Positions 24,985 through 34,011 of a stretch of DNA of 36,563 bases are shown in pieces (the first letter of the stretch is position 1; the number at the start of each line of letters is the position of its first letter). The position numbers and the translations under genes were made by a program. Source of the DNA: an uncultured Mycoplasmatota bacterium (lineage in GTDB: Bacteria; Bacillota_I; Bacilli_A; RF39; UBA660); NCBI GenBank assembly GCA_947305065.1, contig CAMZCT010000018.1, positions 1 to 36,563 on the forward strand. The letters are read 5' to 3'. Under the pieces are notes generated by a model. It saw only the letters and a list, made by a program, of their open reading frames with translations, was not told the DNA's origin and did not search any database.

Positions 24985-27069
24985 CTATACTTTAGTTATA
25001 CCTTTATAATTTTTCAATAGTTTTTTAATTCCATAAGATTTATTGAAAGCTACTGTTATTATATCACCATTTACACTTACTATTACACCTTTTCCATATA
25101 CATCATGCTCTATTACATCACCATCTCTGAATTCAACATCATCATCGGTATAATATTTTTTCTTATCTATTTTTTCTTCCTCAAACATGTTTTTATTTTC
25201 TACTTCTAATAAATTATCATCTATTTCCTTTATAAATCTACTAGGTGGATTAATAACATCTTTACCATAAAGCATTCTTCTTTTAGCATTACTTATATAT
25301 AATCTTTCTTTAGCTCTAGTTATCCCTACATAACATAATCTTCTTTCCTCTTCCAGACCTTGCGCTTCAAAGAAAGAATTCTGATGAGGGAAAATACCAT
25401 CTTCCATTCCTACTAAAAAAACAACTTTAAACTCTAATCCCTTAGCACTATGCATAGTCATTAAAGTAACACTGTCGCTCTCTTCTTGATGCTCAGAAAT
25501 ATCAGCAACCAAAGAGACCTCTTCCAAAAAGTCCTCTAAAGAAATAGACCCTGTTCTTTCCTCAAATGTTTTAGTGATAGATTTAAACTCCTCTAAGTTA
25601 TCTAATCGCAATTCATTCTCTAACGACTTATTAGCTTCATACTCATCTCTAATACCCGATTTACTTAGTATCTCTTCTATCAAATCTGTTAAAGATAATT
25701 CTTCACTATCTTTTATTAATTCTAATATCAGTTCCTTAAAAGCCAATTCTTTTCCTTTGCTAATAGCATCAAACAAAGAAGTATTATTATCTCTTGCCGT
25801 TTCTTCTAATTTTTTTATTGTTGCTTCACCAATTCCTCTTTTAGGAACATTTATAACCCTTGTAAGACTTATTTCATCATCTTTATTTAATATCAATCTA
25901 AGATAACAAATCAAATCCTTTATTTCTTTCCTATTATAGAAATAATAACTACCAACTACTCTATAGGGAACATTACTTTTTAAAAACATCTCTTCAACTA
26001 TACGTGCTTGTGCATTAGTTCTATACAATACACTCATGTCATTATAATCATAACCGTCATTATTTAACTTTTTAATTTCATCTAATACTAATTGTATCTC
26101 GTGTTTACCATCATAAGCACGTAAGTATTTAATCTTAGTACCTTCCCCTTTACTACTCCAAAGCTTTTTATCTTTTCTTTCTTTATTGTTTTTTATTACC
26201 GAATTAGCTGCTTCTAAAATATTATTAGTAGAACGATAATTTTCTTCTAAAGGGATTACTTTAGCATTCTTATAATCTCTTTCAAAATTTAAAATATTTC
26301 TAAAATTAGCTCCTCTAAACATATATATAGATTGATCCGGATCACCAACTACAAAAATATTTTTATACTTACCAGCAAGTAACTTTGATAGTTTATATTG
26401 AACTTCATTAGTATCTTGATACTCATCAACTAATATATACTTAAACTTATCTTGATAACTCTCCAAAATGTCCTTATGTTCCATAAACATTTTTACAGGT
26501 AATAATAATAAATCATCAAAATCCACAGAATTATTCTTCCTTAAAACACTTTGATACTCATGATAAACATCCTTAATAATAGAATCACTACCAGAAGAAT
26601 AATACTTATCTATTTCTTCATCAGTTAACATATCATTTTTAATACTACTTATCTTATTTCTAACATAAGAAGGAGTTATATCATTAGATGAATATACTTT
26701 TTCCTTCATTATTTTTTTTATAATTGATAAGGCATCATCACTATCTATAATAGAATAATTCTTGTCATACCCAATTACATCCGCATTTTCTCTTAATATT
26801 CTAACCCCCAAAGAGTGAAAAGTTCCCACAAAGGCATAATTCCCAGGAACCAACTTTTCTAACCTATCTTTCATCTCTTTAGCAGCTTTATTAGTAAATG
26901 TAATAGCTAATATATTATAAGAAGGGATTCCATAATCGATAAGCCTAGCTATTCTAGTAGTTAAAACTTTAGTTTTACCAGAACCAGCTCCCGCTAATAC
27001 AAGACATGGTCCATCAACATGAACAACCGCTTCCAATTGTTTATCATTTAATTCCTCTAAATAGTTCAT
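24985..27069 (-). CDS. pcrA: ATP-dependent DNA helicase PcrA/UvrD
   Basis: A superfamily-1A 3'-5' helicase of 694 residues for repair and removal of proteins from DNA. Seen: Q-motif region LNDKQLEAVVH, Walker A AGAGSGKT (26-33), ITFTNKAAKEMKDRL (Ia), VDEYQDTN (II), GDPDQSIYMFRGAN (III), LEENYRST (IV), MTMHSAKGLEF (V) and YVGITRAKERLYI (VI). The C-terminal about 50 residues (DVIEHDVYGKGVIVSV) match the small Tudor-like domain of Gram-positive PcrA that contacts RNA polymerase. AGAGGTG precedes the ATG, and an extended -10 lies just upstream. Confidence 0.97.
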   Translation of the reverse strand: MNYLEELNDKQLEAVVHVDGPCLVLAGAGSGKTKVLTTRIARLIDYGIPSYNILAITFTNKAAKEMKDRLEKLVPGNYAFVGTFHSLGVRILRENADVIGYDKNYSIIDSDDALSIIKKIMKEKVYSSNDITPSYVRNKISSIKNDMLTDEEIDKYYSSGSDSIIKDVYHEYQSVLRKNNSVDFDDLLLLPVKMFMEHKDILESYQDKFKYILVDEYQDTNEVQYKLSKLLAGKYKNIFVVGDPDQSIYMFRGANFRNILNFERDYKNAKVIPLEENYRSTNNILEAANSVIKNNKERKDKKLWSSKGEGTKIKYLRAYDGKHEIQLVLDEIKKLNNDGYDYNDMSVLYRTNAQARIVEEMFLKSNVPYRVVGSYYFYNRKEIKDLICYLRLILNKDDEISLTRVINVPKRGIGEATIKKLEETARDNNTSLFDAISKGKELAFKELILELIKDSEELSLTDLIEEILSKSGIRDEYEANKSLENELRLDNLEEFKSITKTFEERTGSISLEDFLEEVSLVADISEHQEESDSVTLMTMHSAKGLEFKVVFLVGMEDGIFPHQNSFFEAQGLEEERRLCYVGITRAKERLYISNAKRRMLYGKDVINPPSRFIKEIDDNLLEVENKNMFEEEKIDKKKYYTDDDVEFRDGDVIEHDVYGKGVIVSVNGDIITVAFNKSYGIKKLLKNYKGITKV

Positions 27070-27086
27070 AGTTGCACCTCTAAGGT

Positions 27087-27095
27087 ATTATAACA
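27087..27095 (-). promoter_or_regulatory. Extended -10 promoter of pcrA
   Basis: Minus strand TGTTATAAT, 18 bases before the pcrA ATG, between that gene and the preceding terminator. No clear -35. Confidence 0.5.
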
Positions 27096-27101
27096 TTTAA
27101 T

Positions 27102-27132
27102 AAAAAAGAAAAGAAGTACAAATGTACTTCTT
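27102..27132 (-). terminator. Terminator of the helical-repeat module
   Basis: Minus-strand 9-bp stem AAGAAGTAC/GTACTTCTT with a four-base loop, followed by TTCTTTTTT. Confidence 0.8.
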
Positions 27133-27442
27133 ATAAGTGTTCCATAATAGCAATATTTTTTTCAAGTTTTGCTATCAAATCATCTTTATCATATTTAGAG
27201 AATATTTCTTCAAATGAAGTCGGTTCCATTAAGAACATATTGTAAAATCTTAAGAAAGCATCTTGATAATTAGAAACACCTAAATCCCTTAAATAAGAAA
27301 TATTAGCAAATACTGTTTCCTTCTCATCATTTAACATATCTATTATTTCATTAGAAAACAATTCTTCCATTTCTTTTATATGTTCTTCATCAAATCCCAT
27401 ATTATTGACAAATAATAATTCCTTTTTATTCCTATTTTTCAT
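27131..27442 (-). CDS. Unrecognised 103-residue helical protein
   Basis: An acidic, wholly helical small protein. Phrases such as ISYLRDLGVSNYQDAFLRF followed by EEIFSKYDKDDLIAKLEKN resemble the helical repeat style seen in the larger upstream gene (LRGKGVPEKSIVSAVEVHYL). Its ATG overlaps the upstream stop by one base (TAATG), so it is translationally coupled and probably works with that protein. Family not known. Confidence 0.75.
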   Translation of the reverse strand: MKNRNKKELLFVNNMGFDEEHIKEMEELFSNEIIDMLNDEKETVFANISYLRDLGVSNYQDAFLRFYNMFLMEPTSFEEIFSKYDKDDLIAKLEKNIAIMEHL

Positions 27443-29727
27443 TATGCAGCCATACCTCCTAAATAAGAAGCTTTCTTTTCCGCTTCTTTAGGAAAATCTA
27501 TTATCTTTCCCACAGGTCTTCTTGAATTATATAAAGCAGCAACTATTAATAATTCTCTAGCTTCTGATAATAAATCTTCACCATTAGATAATAATGCACT
27601 TACTAGGCAACTTAAATTCCTTTCAAACTTATTTCTAGAAACTATAACGCCATTCATTTCATAAGCGTTTTTATTAACTAATTTAGCTTCAAATTCTTTT
27701 TCTAATAAAGACTTAAGTTCTCCAAAGACACTCTTTTCTTCATCAGATAATTCAACTGCTTTATAACTTCTATCATCTGCATAGAACTTATCTAAAACTT
27801 CTATGAATATAGAACACAAATCATTATTTAGAGATTTTTCTAACGCTATATTACAATCTCTACAAGAACCTATTTCTTCAAGTTCAGGATTGTTAAATTC
27901 CTTTTTGAATAAAAAAGGTTTGTATATATAATCTGCATAAACCTCTCCCTCTTTATAATCTGCATTCACTTTCTTAGCATATAATATTCTTTTAAGAATA
28001 GTAATAGTATTCATAGCCAACACTTCAGGAGTGCTATTAAGCAAAGCATCCTCACCATTCTCAATTATAGCGTCAACAGATTGAACTAAATCTGCCGGCT
28101 TCTTTGAATATACTCCCAACTCAAACTTACCATTCTTTCTTAATAAGCTGATTCCATAATCCTTTAGAATATCTGTATCTGCATCTATATTATCAGAATA
28201 TCTAGCAAGTATAGATAGGTACGCAGCTATTTCAGCATCATCAGGTTCGATTCCATTATCTCTAAGCACATCCAAAGCCTTAAAGAATAAATCTACTCCA
28301 TATTTAAAGATAGCCATATATCTCTTATCAAAACCAATTTCGCTATTTTCTAAAGCATTTACATCTTCCTTGATTTTTTCTAAACTACAATCCAAATAAT
28401 GAACTTCAACAGCAGAAACAATTGATTTTTCTGGAACACCTTTACCTCTTAAATAATTTAATTTAAAAGCAAGATCTGCATCAGTCAAATATGAATAATT
28501 ACCATCTACGTAATAGAAAGTATCATCTTTTACATTTAATGCTTTTAAAGTCTCAATATTATTTTCTACTAATTTAGTATCTGTAGTATCAATTAGTTTA
28601 CGTAATCCTTCAGATATTTTTGCATCTTCCAAACCTAATTCATTTTTAGTTCCATCAACAACAATATCTAAACATGCTACTTCATCATTCATTTCTTCTA
28701 TTATTCTATCTGCAACATTTGATGTATCATCATTATTATCTTTTTCAAAAGAAGCTTCGTTTTCTACTTTCTCTACCGAAGTTTCTTCTGGAACATTCTC
28801 TTCCACTTTTTCTTCGATAGCTTGAACATCTTCTTCTACTTCTTCGCTTGGTTCTTCTACATCTGTTGTTAATTCAATTTCTTCATTATCTTTAGTCTCA
28901 TCAGAATCTACTTCTGGAACATTTAAACCTTCAACACTAACATTGTTAATAGGAACTTCCCTAATAACTTCACCTTCATTAATAGTAGCTAAATCTATCT
29001 TATCAGAAATATTTGAATATAGTATTTCTTTTACTTTACCTTCTCTAAATTCTTCTACAACTTTATCAAAGCCATCTTGTGGGAAAAATATTGCCTTAGA
29101 AGCGTCTTCAACAAATTTCTCTGGGAATATAATTCCAAAAGTTCTAGCAATGTTTTGAAAAGGAATAAAAGTTTGTTCAACAAAATCCCTATTAAATGAT
29201 CCATTTCCAGTAACAGATGCTTCTACTAAAGTTTCAACATCCTTAGTAGCTCTTTCAATATTATTTAATATATCTAAATCATTTTTTAATTGTCCTTCTA
29301 AAACTGCTCCTTCAGATTCTAACTTATGTAGTCTATCTGACAATAACTTCACATCGTTATCAACTCTGTTTTTAACTTTATTAGTCTTTTGTTCGTCTTC
29401 ATGAGCTTTCATATAATCATCTAAACAATTTTTAAAACCTAGAGCCTGAAGATAGTCAACTAACAACTTGTTATTATTGAATCTTTTTACATAGTTCGAA
29501 AATTCTCCAGGACCATCTTGCATAGTGTTTTTCAAACTTTTAGCAAGATTAAGCTTATCATTAACATCGATAATTTCTTTTTCATTTGCTTCTTTTGCTG
29601 CTTGTTTACGATTAATCTCTTCTTCTATAGCAACCAAAACAATACTTCTATTACCTATGTTTGCAAGATTACATAAAAGATAATATATATTTTCTTTGTA
29701 ACTTCCATCCACTATTTTTTCTGCCAT
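27442..29727 (-). CDS. Large unrecognised coiled-coil and helical-repeat protein
   Basis: A 761-residue cytoplasmic protein without signal or membrane segments. Residues about 25-165 form charged helices with coiled-coil character, about 270-345 are a very acidic Glu/Val/Asp-rich linker (EEPSEEVEEDVQAIEEKVEE), and about 375-760 are helical repeats with phrases LNYLRGKGVPEKSIVSAVEV, VLRDNGIEPDDAEIAAYLS and DILKDYGISLLRKNGKFELG. A CRDC pair near residue 639 is the only Cys motif. No family recognised; a scaffold or interaction role is the most that can be said. Its own promoter lies within the SipW terminator region. Confidence 0.78.
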   Translation of the reverse strand: MAEKIVDGSYKENIYYLLCNLANIGNRSIVLVAIEEEINRKQAAKEANEKEIIDVNDKLNLAKSLKNTMQDGPGEFSNYVKRFNNNKLLVDYLQALGFKNCLDDYMKAHEDEQKTNKVKNRVDNDVKLLSDRLHKLESEGAVLEGQLKNDLDILNNIERATKDVETLVEASVTGNGSFNRDFVEQTFIPFQNIARTFGIIFPEKFVEDASKAIFFPQDGFDKVVEEFREGKVKEILYSNISDKIDLATINEGEVIREVPINNVSVEGLNVPEVDSDETKDNEEIELTTDVEEPSEEVEEDVQAIEEKVEENVPEETSVEKVENEASFEKDNNDDTSNVADRIIEEMNDEVACLDIVVDGTKNELGLEDAKISEGLRKLIDTTDTKLVENNIETLKALNVKDDTFYYVDGNYSYLTDADLAFKLNYLRGKGVPEKSIVSAVEVHYLDCSLEKIKEDVNALENSEIGFDKRYMAIFKYGVDLFFKALDVLRDNGIEPDDAEIAAYLSILARYSDNIDADTDILKDYGISLLRKNGKFELGVYSKKPADLVQSVDAIIENGEDALLNSTPEVLAMNTITILKRILYAKKVNADYKEGEVYADYIYKPFLFKKEFNNPELEEIGSCRDCNIALEKSLNNDLCSIFIEVLDKFYADDRSYKAVELSDEEKSVFGELKSLLEKEFEAKLVNKNAYEMNGVIVSRNKFERNLSCLVSALLSNGEDLLSEARELLIVAALYNSRRPVGKIIDFPKEAEKKASYLGGMAA

Positions 29728-29762
29728 GTCAAAAACACCTCGCCTATGTTTACTATGAATAA

Positions 29763-29791
29763 ATTATACCAAAAAGAGAAATTAATGTAAA
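29763..29791 (-). promoter_or_regulatory. Promoter of the helical-repeat module
   Basis: Minus-strand TTTACA (29786-29791) and TATAAT (29763-29768) with a 17-base spacer. The -35 lies inside the preceding terminator hairpin. Confidence 0.68.
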
Positions 29792-29802
29792 TCATTAATT
29801 TC
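29771..29802 (-). terminator. Terminator of the SipW operon
   Basis: Minus-strand 10-bp stem GAAATTAATG/CATTAATTTC with a five-base loop, followed by TC and five T. Overlaps the end of the SipW-type gene and the next promoter. Confidence 0.75.
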
Positions 29803-31477
29803 CCTTATTTTTTTCTTTTTCTATATAAATTAGCCCTCTTTTTTTAGTACTTGGCTTGCTTTTTTTATCATCTTTTTTAGAGTCTACTTTTTTAACCATT
29901 TTTGGATTAAACATCAAATTACTGTCTTCTTTTTTATTAATAGTATTTAATTCTTTTAATACCACATCTGCAGAAGATATTGTCTTTTTCTTCTTACTTA
30001 CTTTATTATCTTTCAATTTTAGATTTCTGTTATCTATAATTGCTTTTGGTTTCTGCTTTTCAACAACCTCTTCTTTTTCCATTTCTCTAATCTTAGGTAA
30101 ATCCACAGCCTTAGGGCGTTCTATTACTAGTCTAGTATTAATGTTTTCTTTCTTATTACCTAATACGACTTTTTTATCATCTTCCTGTTTTTTACTTATT
30201 CTTTTCTTTGCCTCAACTGATTTAACAACTTTTATTTTTCTTCCAATTAAATAATTATCAATTATTTTTTTAGGATCAGTCTTAACTTCTTTTTTCTCTG
30301 CTTCTTCTTGAGCATCCTGTTTAATATTTTCTATCTCTTCTCTAGCACTATTCTTTTCCTTTTCAATTTCTTTTCTAGCTTCTTCTTTTTCTTTAGCTAT
30401 TTCCTTACTAGCTTTTTCTTTTTCCACTATTATTTCTTTTTCTTTATTAATCTTCAATTGTGCTAAATCTATCAACATTTCATTTAATTTAGAAATCTTA
30501 TCGTCATAATCTTTAATTTTACTAGTTAATTCATCAGTATCTAATACTTCGACAGGAGCTAATACTGGCATTATTTCTCTTATCTTTTCATTTACTTCAT
30601 CATCATCAGTATCAGGAATAATTTCTTTTCCTTCTATTTTATCTGGTTTTACCAACTTAATTGGTTCAACCTCTACGTCAACATTCTTTTTAACAGTTAT
30701 AGGTTTGCCAACTTCTACGATACTTTCTGAATAAGGTTCTAAGAACCCTTCTCCCTCTGCTTCTCTTCTCTCTGCTGCATCTTCTTTTACATTGTGAATA
30801 GACAGTTCTCTTTTTAGTATCTCTTTTTGCTGTACTTCTAAATTATTCTTTTTAACATATACTGGCTCTTCTATAAGTCCTGCAACGTCATCAACTTTTC
30901 TTCTTAAACCAAATAAATCAATTAAATCATAAAGATCTTTAAATACAAATATAAGAATTGGGATTAACAATAACAAAAACCAACCTTTTTTATTTGCTAA
31001 TAAAAATTGTAACTTTCCTAGTTTAGGAATAATAAATATTTCTTTACCTATAACATTATCAAAAGTAACTAACACCCCATCTGGTTCACTGTTATTATCT
31101 CCCTGTGTTTGATACTCATAATTACCGTTCTTAGTTTTTGATATAGCAACTACTCTATGAGTAATAGTCATTCCTTCAGAAGTAGAATTAGTTGAAATAT
31201 AAGTTATTATATCTCCAATCTCTATGTCTTCTGGTTTATTTACCTTCGTATTAACAACAACATCATATACTTTTATAACAGGATTCATACTAGGACTAAC
31301 AATTGTATAGAATGACAAGAAAGGTTTATAACTTTTATTATTTTTATTAACCTGAGCCGAAAAAACATATATGACTAAAACAAGAGCAATTAAGCACACT
31401 AAAAAAATTACTATATTAAATAGTACTTTGAAAAATTTACCAACAAAATTACTTTTATTTTTCACTTTTTCAGCCAT
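29795..31477 (-). CDS. SipW/ER-type signal peptidase I with a long cytoplasmic tail
   Basis: A membrane signal peptidase of 560 residues against the usual about 180-200. TM1 lies at about 19-40, then the catalytic Ser63 in VSPSMNP, His107 in TITHRVV in place of the Lys of ordinary bacterial enzymes (the ER/SipW type), and GDNNSEPD (about 125-133) with the expected Asp. TM2 lies at about 166-185. The remaining about 370 residues are unusual: a Lys/Glu coiled-coil (about 320-395, EKEKASKEIAKEKEEARKEI) and a very basic end (DKKSKPSTKKRG). Known SipW enzymes process TasA/camelysin-like fibre proteins; the two secreted proteins transcribed just before it are its likely substrates (inference). Confidence 0.88.
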   Translation of the reverse strand: MAEKVKNKSNFVGKFFKVLFNIVIFLVCLIALVLVIYVFSAQVNKNNKSYKPFLSFYTIVSPSMNPVIKVYDVVVNTKVNKPEDIEIGDIITYISTNSTSEGMTITHRVVAISKTKNGNYEYQTQGDNNSEPDGVLVTFDNVIGKEIFIIPKLGKLQFLLANKKGWFLLLLIPILIFVFKDLYDLIDLFGLRRKVDDVAGLIEEPVYVKKNNLEVQQKEILKRELSIHNVKEDAAERREAEGEGFLEPYSESIVEVGKPITVKKNVDVEVEPIKLVKPDKIEGKEIIPDTDDDEVNEKIREIMPVLAPVEVLDTDELTSKIKDYDDKISKLNEMLIDLAQLKINKEKEIIVEKEKASKEIAKEKEEARKEIEKEKNSAREEIENIKQDAQEEAEKKEVKTDPKKIIDNYLIGRKIKVVKSVEAKKRISKKQEDDKKVVLGNKKENINTRLVIERPKAVDLPKIREMEKEEVVEKQKPKAIIDNRNLKLKDNKVSKKKKTISSADVVLKELNTINKKEDSNLMFNPKMVKKVDSKKDDKKSKPSTKKRGLIYIEKEKNKGN

Positions 31478-31534
31478 TGAAAAGCTACCCTTCTATTCTC
31501 TTTTTATTATAATTTAACTAGTTTAAAAATACAA

Positions 31535-32107
31535 CTACTCCAAGAAAGCATTTTTGTCCATATCAAGACTAACTTGTACTTTTAATTGATAGTTATTATG
31601 TATATCTCCATCTATACTATATAACGAAACATTAAAATCTTTTGACTCCCCTGGTTTAATCTCTAAATCATTAAGAGGAACTATTAAATTCCCTGGAACT
31701 GCGTCTCTAACAATTTGATTTGCATAACTAATTGTGTACTCATAATTTGATCCATCACCGCTAATATCTACAAACGAAAGATGACAGAAAACTAGATATT
31801 CTCCATCATTAGTTATATGAACAACTGTATTATTACAACCAGATTCATTACATCTCAATAAACTTCCATTAGAATAAGAAACTATTAATGTTTCATAAGC
31901 AATATTTTCAGAAGAATCAGATGTATTTTTATTGATTATATTTTTAACTTCAGTATAAGACCTATATGAAAAAGTCAAAGACAAAACAGAAGAAAAGGCT
32001 ATAACACTAATAACAATAAACAACAAAATGTTTTTCATTTTCCTTTCGTTCTTTTCTACCATCGAAAAAATTCTGTTTTGTTTTGAAAGCCCATTTTGTT
32101 CCTCCAT
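31535..32107 (-). CDS. Membrane-anchored or SipW-processed secreted protein A
   Basis: A 190-residue protein with a cytoplasmic start of about 25 residues (SKQNRIFSMVEKNERKMK), one hydrophobic segment at about 26-46, and an extracytoplasmic beta-rich domain. Two cysteines (CNESGC) and a sequence style of NDGEYLVFCHLSFVD and EIKPGESKDFNVSLY resemble the immunoglobulin-like TasA/camelysin class, but no firm family match can be made by eye. AGGGTG precedes the ATG. It is 11 bases after a similar protein and 57 bases before the SipW-type peptidase gene. Confidence 0.72.
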   Translation of the reverse strand: MEEQNGLSKQNRIFSMVEKNERKMKNILLFIVISVIAFSSVLSLTFSYRSYTEVKNIINKNTSDSSENIAYETLIVSYSNGSLLRCNESGCNNTVVHITNDGEYLVFCHLSFVDISGDGSNYEYTISYANQIVRDAVPGNLIVPLNDLEIKPGESKDFNVSLYSIDGDIHNNYQLKVQVSLDMDKNAFLE

Positions 32108-32118
32108 AACAACACACC

Positions 32119-32649
32119 CTAACCGACTACTAAAACATCTATATCAGCAGTAAACACATTACTTGTCTGCTCTAAATAATTACTATTATATCTCACCCTT
32201 ATTCCACAACTAACAGTTTTGTTAGAACTAACAACTAATGGGGAAAGAATAACTTTTTCCTCACTTGAAAAAGGCATACTTTGATTATCTATTACAGCTC
32301 CATTATCACAATTTACAGAATAGATAAAATTCTGATAATCTATTGGATTCCAATCATTTTTAACATTATCCCATTTTATTTGAAAAGAAATATCATCAGA
32401 ATTATCATTTGTAATACTAACCAAATAATTAGCATCAAAGCCAGCACCAATATTTCTAATATCAACATGTTTACCATTTTCATAAACAATCATACTCTTC
32501 TTATACTTTGTTATCTTACTGGTAACAGAGTTAGAATTAACTCTCGTATGATTATTATCATTAAAATAAATTAACAAAGAGGAAAACAAAGAGGTAGTAA
32601 AAGTGAAAATTGATAAAACGCATAAAATCCAAAGCAACTTCCTCTCCAT
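32119..32649 (-). CDS. Membrane-anchored or SipW-processed secreted protein B
   Basis: A 176-residue protein: MERK, a hydrophobic segment at about 4-25, and a beta-rich extracytoplasmic domain with phrases YLVSITNDNSDDISFQIKW and CGIRVRYNSNYLEQTSN. The overall plan matches its neighbour at 31535 although the residues differ. It is the first gene of the operon with the SipW-type peptidase. ATG at 32649 has AAGGGTGAT upstream; an earlier GTG at 32658 overlaps that site. A camelysin/TasA-like or pilin-like surface role is inference. Confidence 0.74.
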   Translation of the reverse strand: MERKLLWILCVLSIFTFTTSLFSSLLIYFNDNNHTRVNSNSVTSKITKYKKSMIVYENGKHVDIRNIGAGFDANYLVSITNDNSDDISFQIKWDNVKNDWNPIDYQNFIYSVNCDNGAVIDNQSMPFSSEEKVILSPLVVSSNKTVSCGIRVRYNSNYLEQTSNVFTADIDVLVVG

Positions 32650-32663
32650 AATTATCACCCTTT

Positions 32664-32691
32664 ATTATATTTAATAATAACAAATTATCAA
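32664..32691 (-). promoter_or_regulatory. Promoter of the SipW operon
   Basis: Minus-strand TTGATA (32686-32691) and TATAAT (32664-32669), spacer 16, just before the first secreted-protein gene. Back to back with the ydjI-like promoter. Confidence 0.65.
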
Positions 32692-32719
32692 ATCATTATC
32701 AAGTTATATAAACGAAGCC

Positions 32720-32748
32720 TTGAAAATGGTTTTATAAAATTATATAAT
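32720..32748 (+). promoter_or_regulatory. Promoter of the ydjI-like gene
   Basis: TTGAAA (32720-32725) and TATAAT (32743-32748) with a 17-base spacer, about 58 bases before the ATG. Confidence 0.75.
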
Positions 32749-32806
32749 TAGCTTAGGCAGAAAAAATACTTTTAATGCTAAATACAATTATAATTGGAGG
32801 GAAATT

Positions 32807-33916
32807 ATGGGATTAATAAAAGCTTTAACATCATCTGCAACAACTGCATTAGGCGATCAGTTTAAGGAGTTCGTCTCTTGCCCTGAAGTAGATGACAAAA
32901 CCGTAATAATAGCACGAGGAAACGTAAGTCACGGTGAAGGTAATAAAAAACCTAGTGCTGGTGTTATTTCAAACGGTTCAAAAATTGCTATCCCACAAGG
33001 ATGGGCAATGATGCTAGTAGATAACGGAAAGGTTGTTGAATTCTCTGCAGAACCAGGAGAATATATTTATGATACTAGTTCTGAGCCAAGTATTTTTACT
33101 GGTGGTTTAGGAAAAGGTATCATTGATACATTCAAAACAATAGGAAGCCGTTTCACTTTCGGTGGACAAACAGCAAGGGATCAAAGAGTTTACTATGTTA
33201 ACTTACTAAATGTTACAGGTAACAAATTTGGTTCTCCACAACCTAAGAAGATTACAGATGAAAAATACGGAATATTAGAGGTAACATTCTTTGGAGAATA
33301 TGCATACAAAGTAGAAGACCCAATCAAATTGGTAAATACTGTTATTGGTGCTAATCCAAAAGATGAAGTTACATTCTCTGAAGTAGTTGGGGACCAACTA
33401 AAAGCAGAATTCTCTGAACAGTTAACTAAAGCTATTTCTCAAGTTATGAGAATCAAAAAAGTTTCATTCGGAGATATGGGACTATATGGTTCTGATTTAT
33501 CAGATCAAATGAACAATGAACTATTAAAAGATTGGACTGATAAATACGGATTCAAAATTACAGATGTATCCCTAGGAGATATAAATGTTACAGAAAAATC
33601 AATGGAAAGAATTAATAAAATTGATGATGCAACTATCTTCTCAAATGCAAACTTACAATCAGGCTTAATGGCTTCTGCTACTGCTGATGCTATGAAAAAA
33701 GCTGCTGATAATAAAAATGGTGCAATGATGGGATTCGCTGGATTAAATATGGCACAAGGTGCTGGTGGAGCTGCTATGAATGCTGCAAACCAAAATGCTC
33801 AAGCACAAGGTGGTATGGTAGCTGGTGCAGTTACTGGTGGCAAATTCTGTCCTAACTGTGGAGCTCCTACAAATGGCGGAAACTTCTGTTCACAATGTGG
33901 AAATAAATTAAATTAA
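32807..33916 (+). CDS. YdjI-like SPFH protein with C-terminal zinc ribbon
   Basis: A 369-residue protein resembling B. subtilis YdjI (SPFH/virion-core-type domain). No signal peptide; the N-terminal about 290 residues include QGWAMMLVDNGKVVEFSAEPGEYIYD and the SPFH-like FGEYAYKVEDPIKLVNTVIG. A low-complexity Ala/Gly/Asn/Met stretch follows (about 300-340), then a zinc ribbon CPNCG ... CSQCG (last about 25 residues). In B. subtilis, YdjI works with YdjG/YdjH and PspA at the membrane; no such partners are visible here. GGAGGG precedes the ATG, with a consensus-like promoter upstream. Confidence 0.88.
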   Translation: MGLIKALTSSATTALGDQFKEFVSCPEVDDKTVIIARGNVSHGEGNKKPSAGVISNGSKIAIPQGWAMMLVDNGKVVEFSAEPGEYIYDTSSEPSIFTGGLGKGIIDTFKTIGSRFTFGGQTARDQRVYYVNLLNVTGNKFGSPQPKKITDEKYGILEVTFFGEYAYKVEDPIKLVNTVIGANPKDEVTFSEVVGDQLKAEFSEQLTKAISQVMRIKKVSFGDMGLYGSDLSDQMNNELLKDWTDKYGFKITDVSLGDINVTEKSMERINKIDDATIFSNANLQSGLMASATADAMKKAADNKNGAMMGFAGLNMAQGAGGAAMNAANQNAQAQGGMVAGAVTGGKFCPNCGAPTNGGNFCSQCGNKLN

Positions 33917-33927
33917 AAAAAAGAGCA
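33916..33927 (+). terminator. Left half of a terminator apparently split by the IS3 element
   Basis: AAAAAAAGAGCA here and TGCTCTTTTTTT at 35198-35209 are perfect complements. Together they would form a 12-bp A/T-flanked stem suiting the convergent ydjI-like and XRE genes, whose stop codons abut its two ends. They are now 1.27 kb apart. Alternatively they are outer parts of the IS inverted repeats. Confidence 0.45.
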
Positions 33928-33943
33928 AAGAGAAGTGATTTGA

Positions 33944-33981
33944 AAAAAATCTACACAAAATAAAAAGTGTGTAGATTTTTT
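33944..33981. terminator. Strong hairpin inside the IS3 left end
   Basis: A 13-bp perfect stem (AAAAAATCTACAC with its complement ending in T6) and a 12-base loop. T-run on the plus strand. It would stop transcripts from the ydjI-like gene entering the IS, a common way to protect a transposase from read-through. Confidence 0.8.
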
Positions 33982-34011
33982 ATGTGTTAAAATTTAAGAA
34001 AGGAGAATAAT

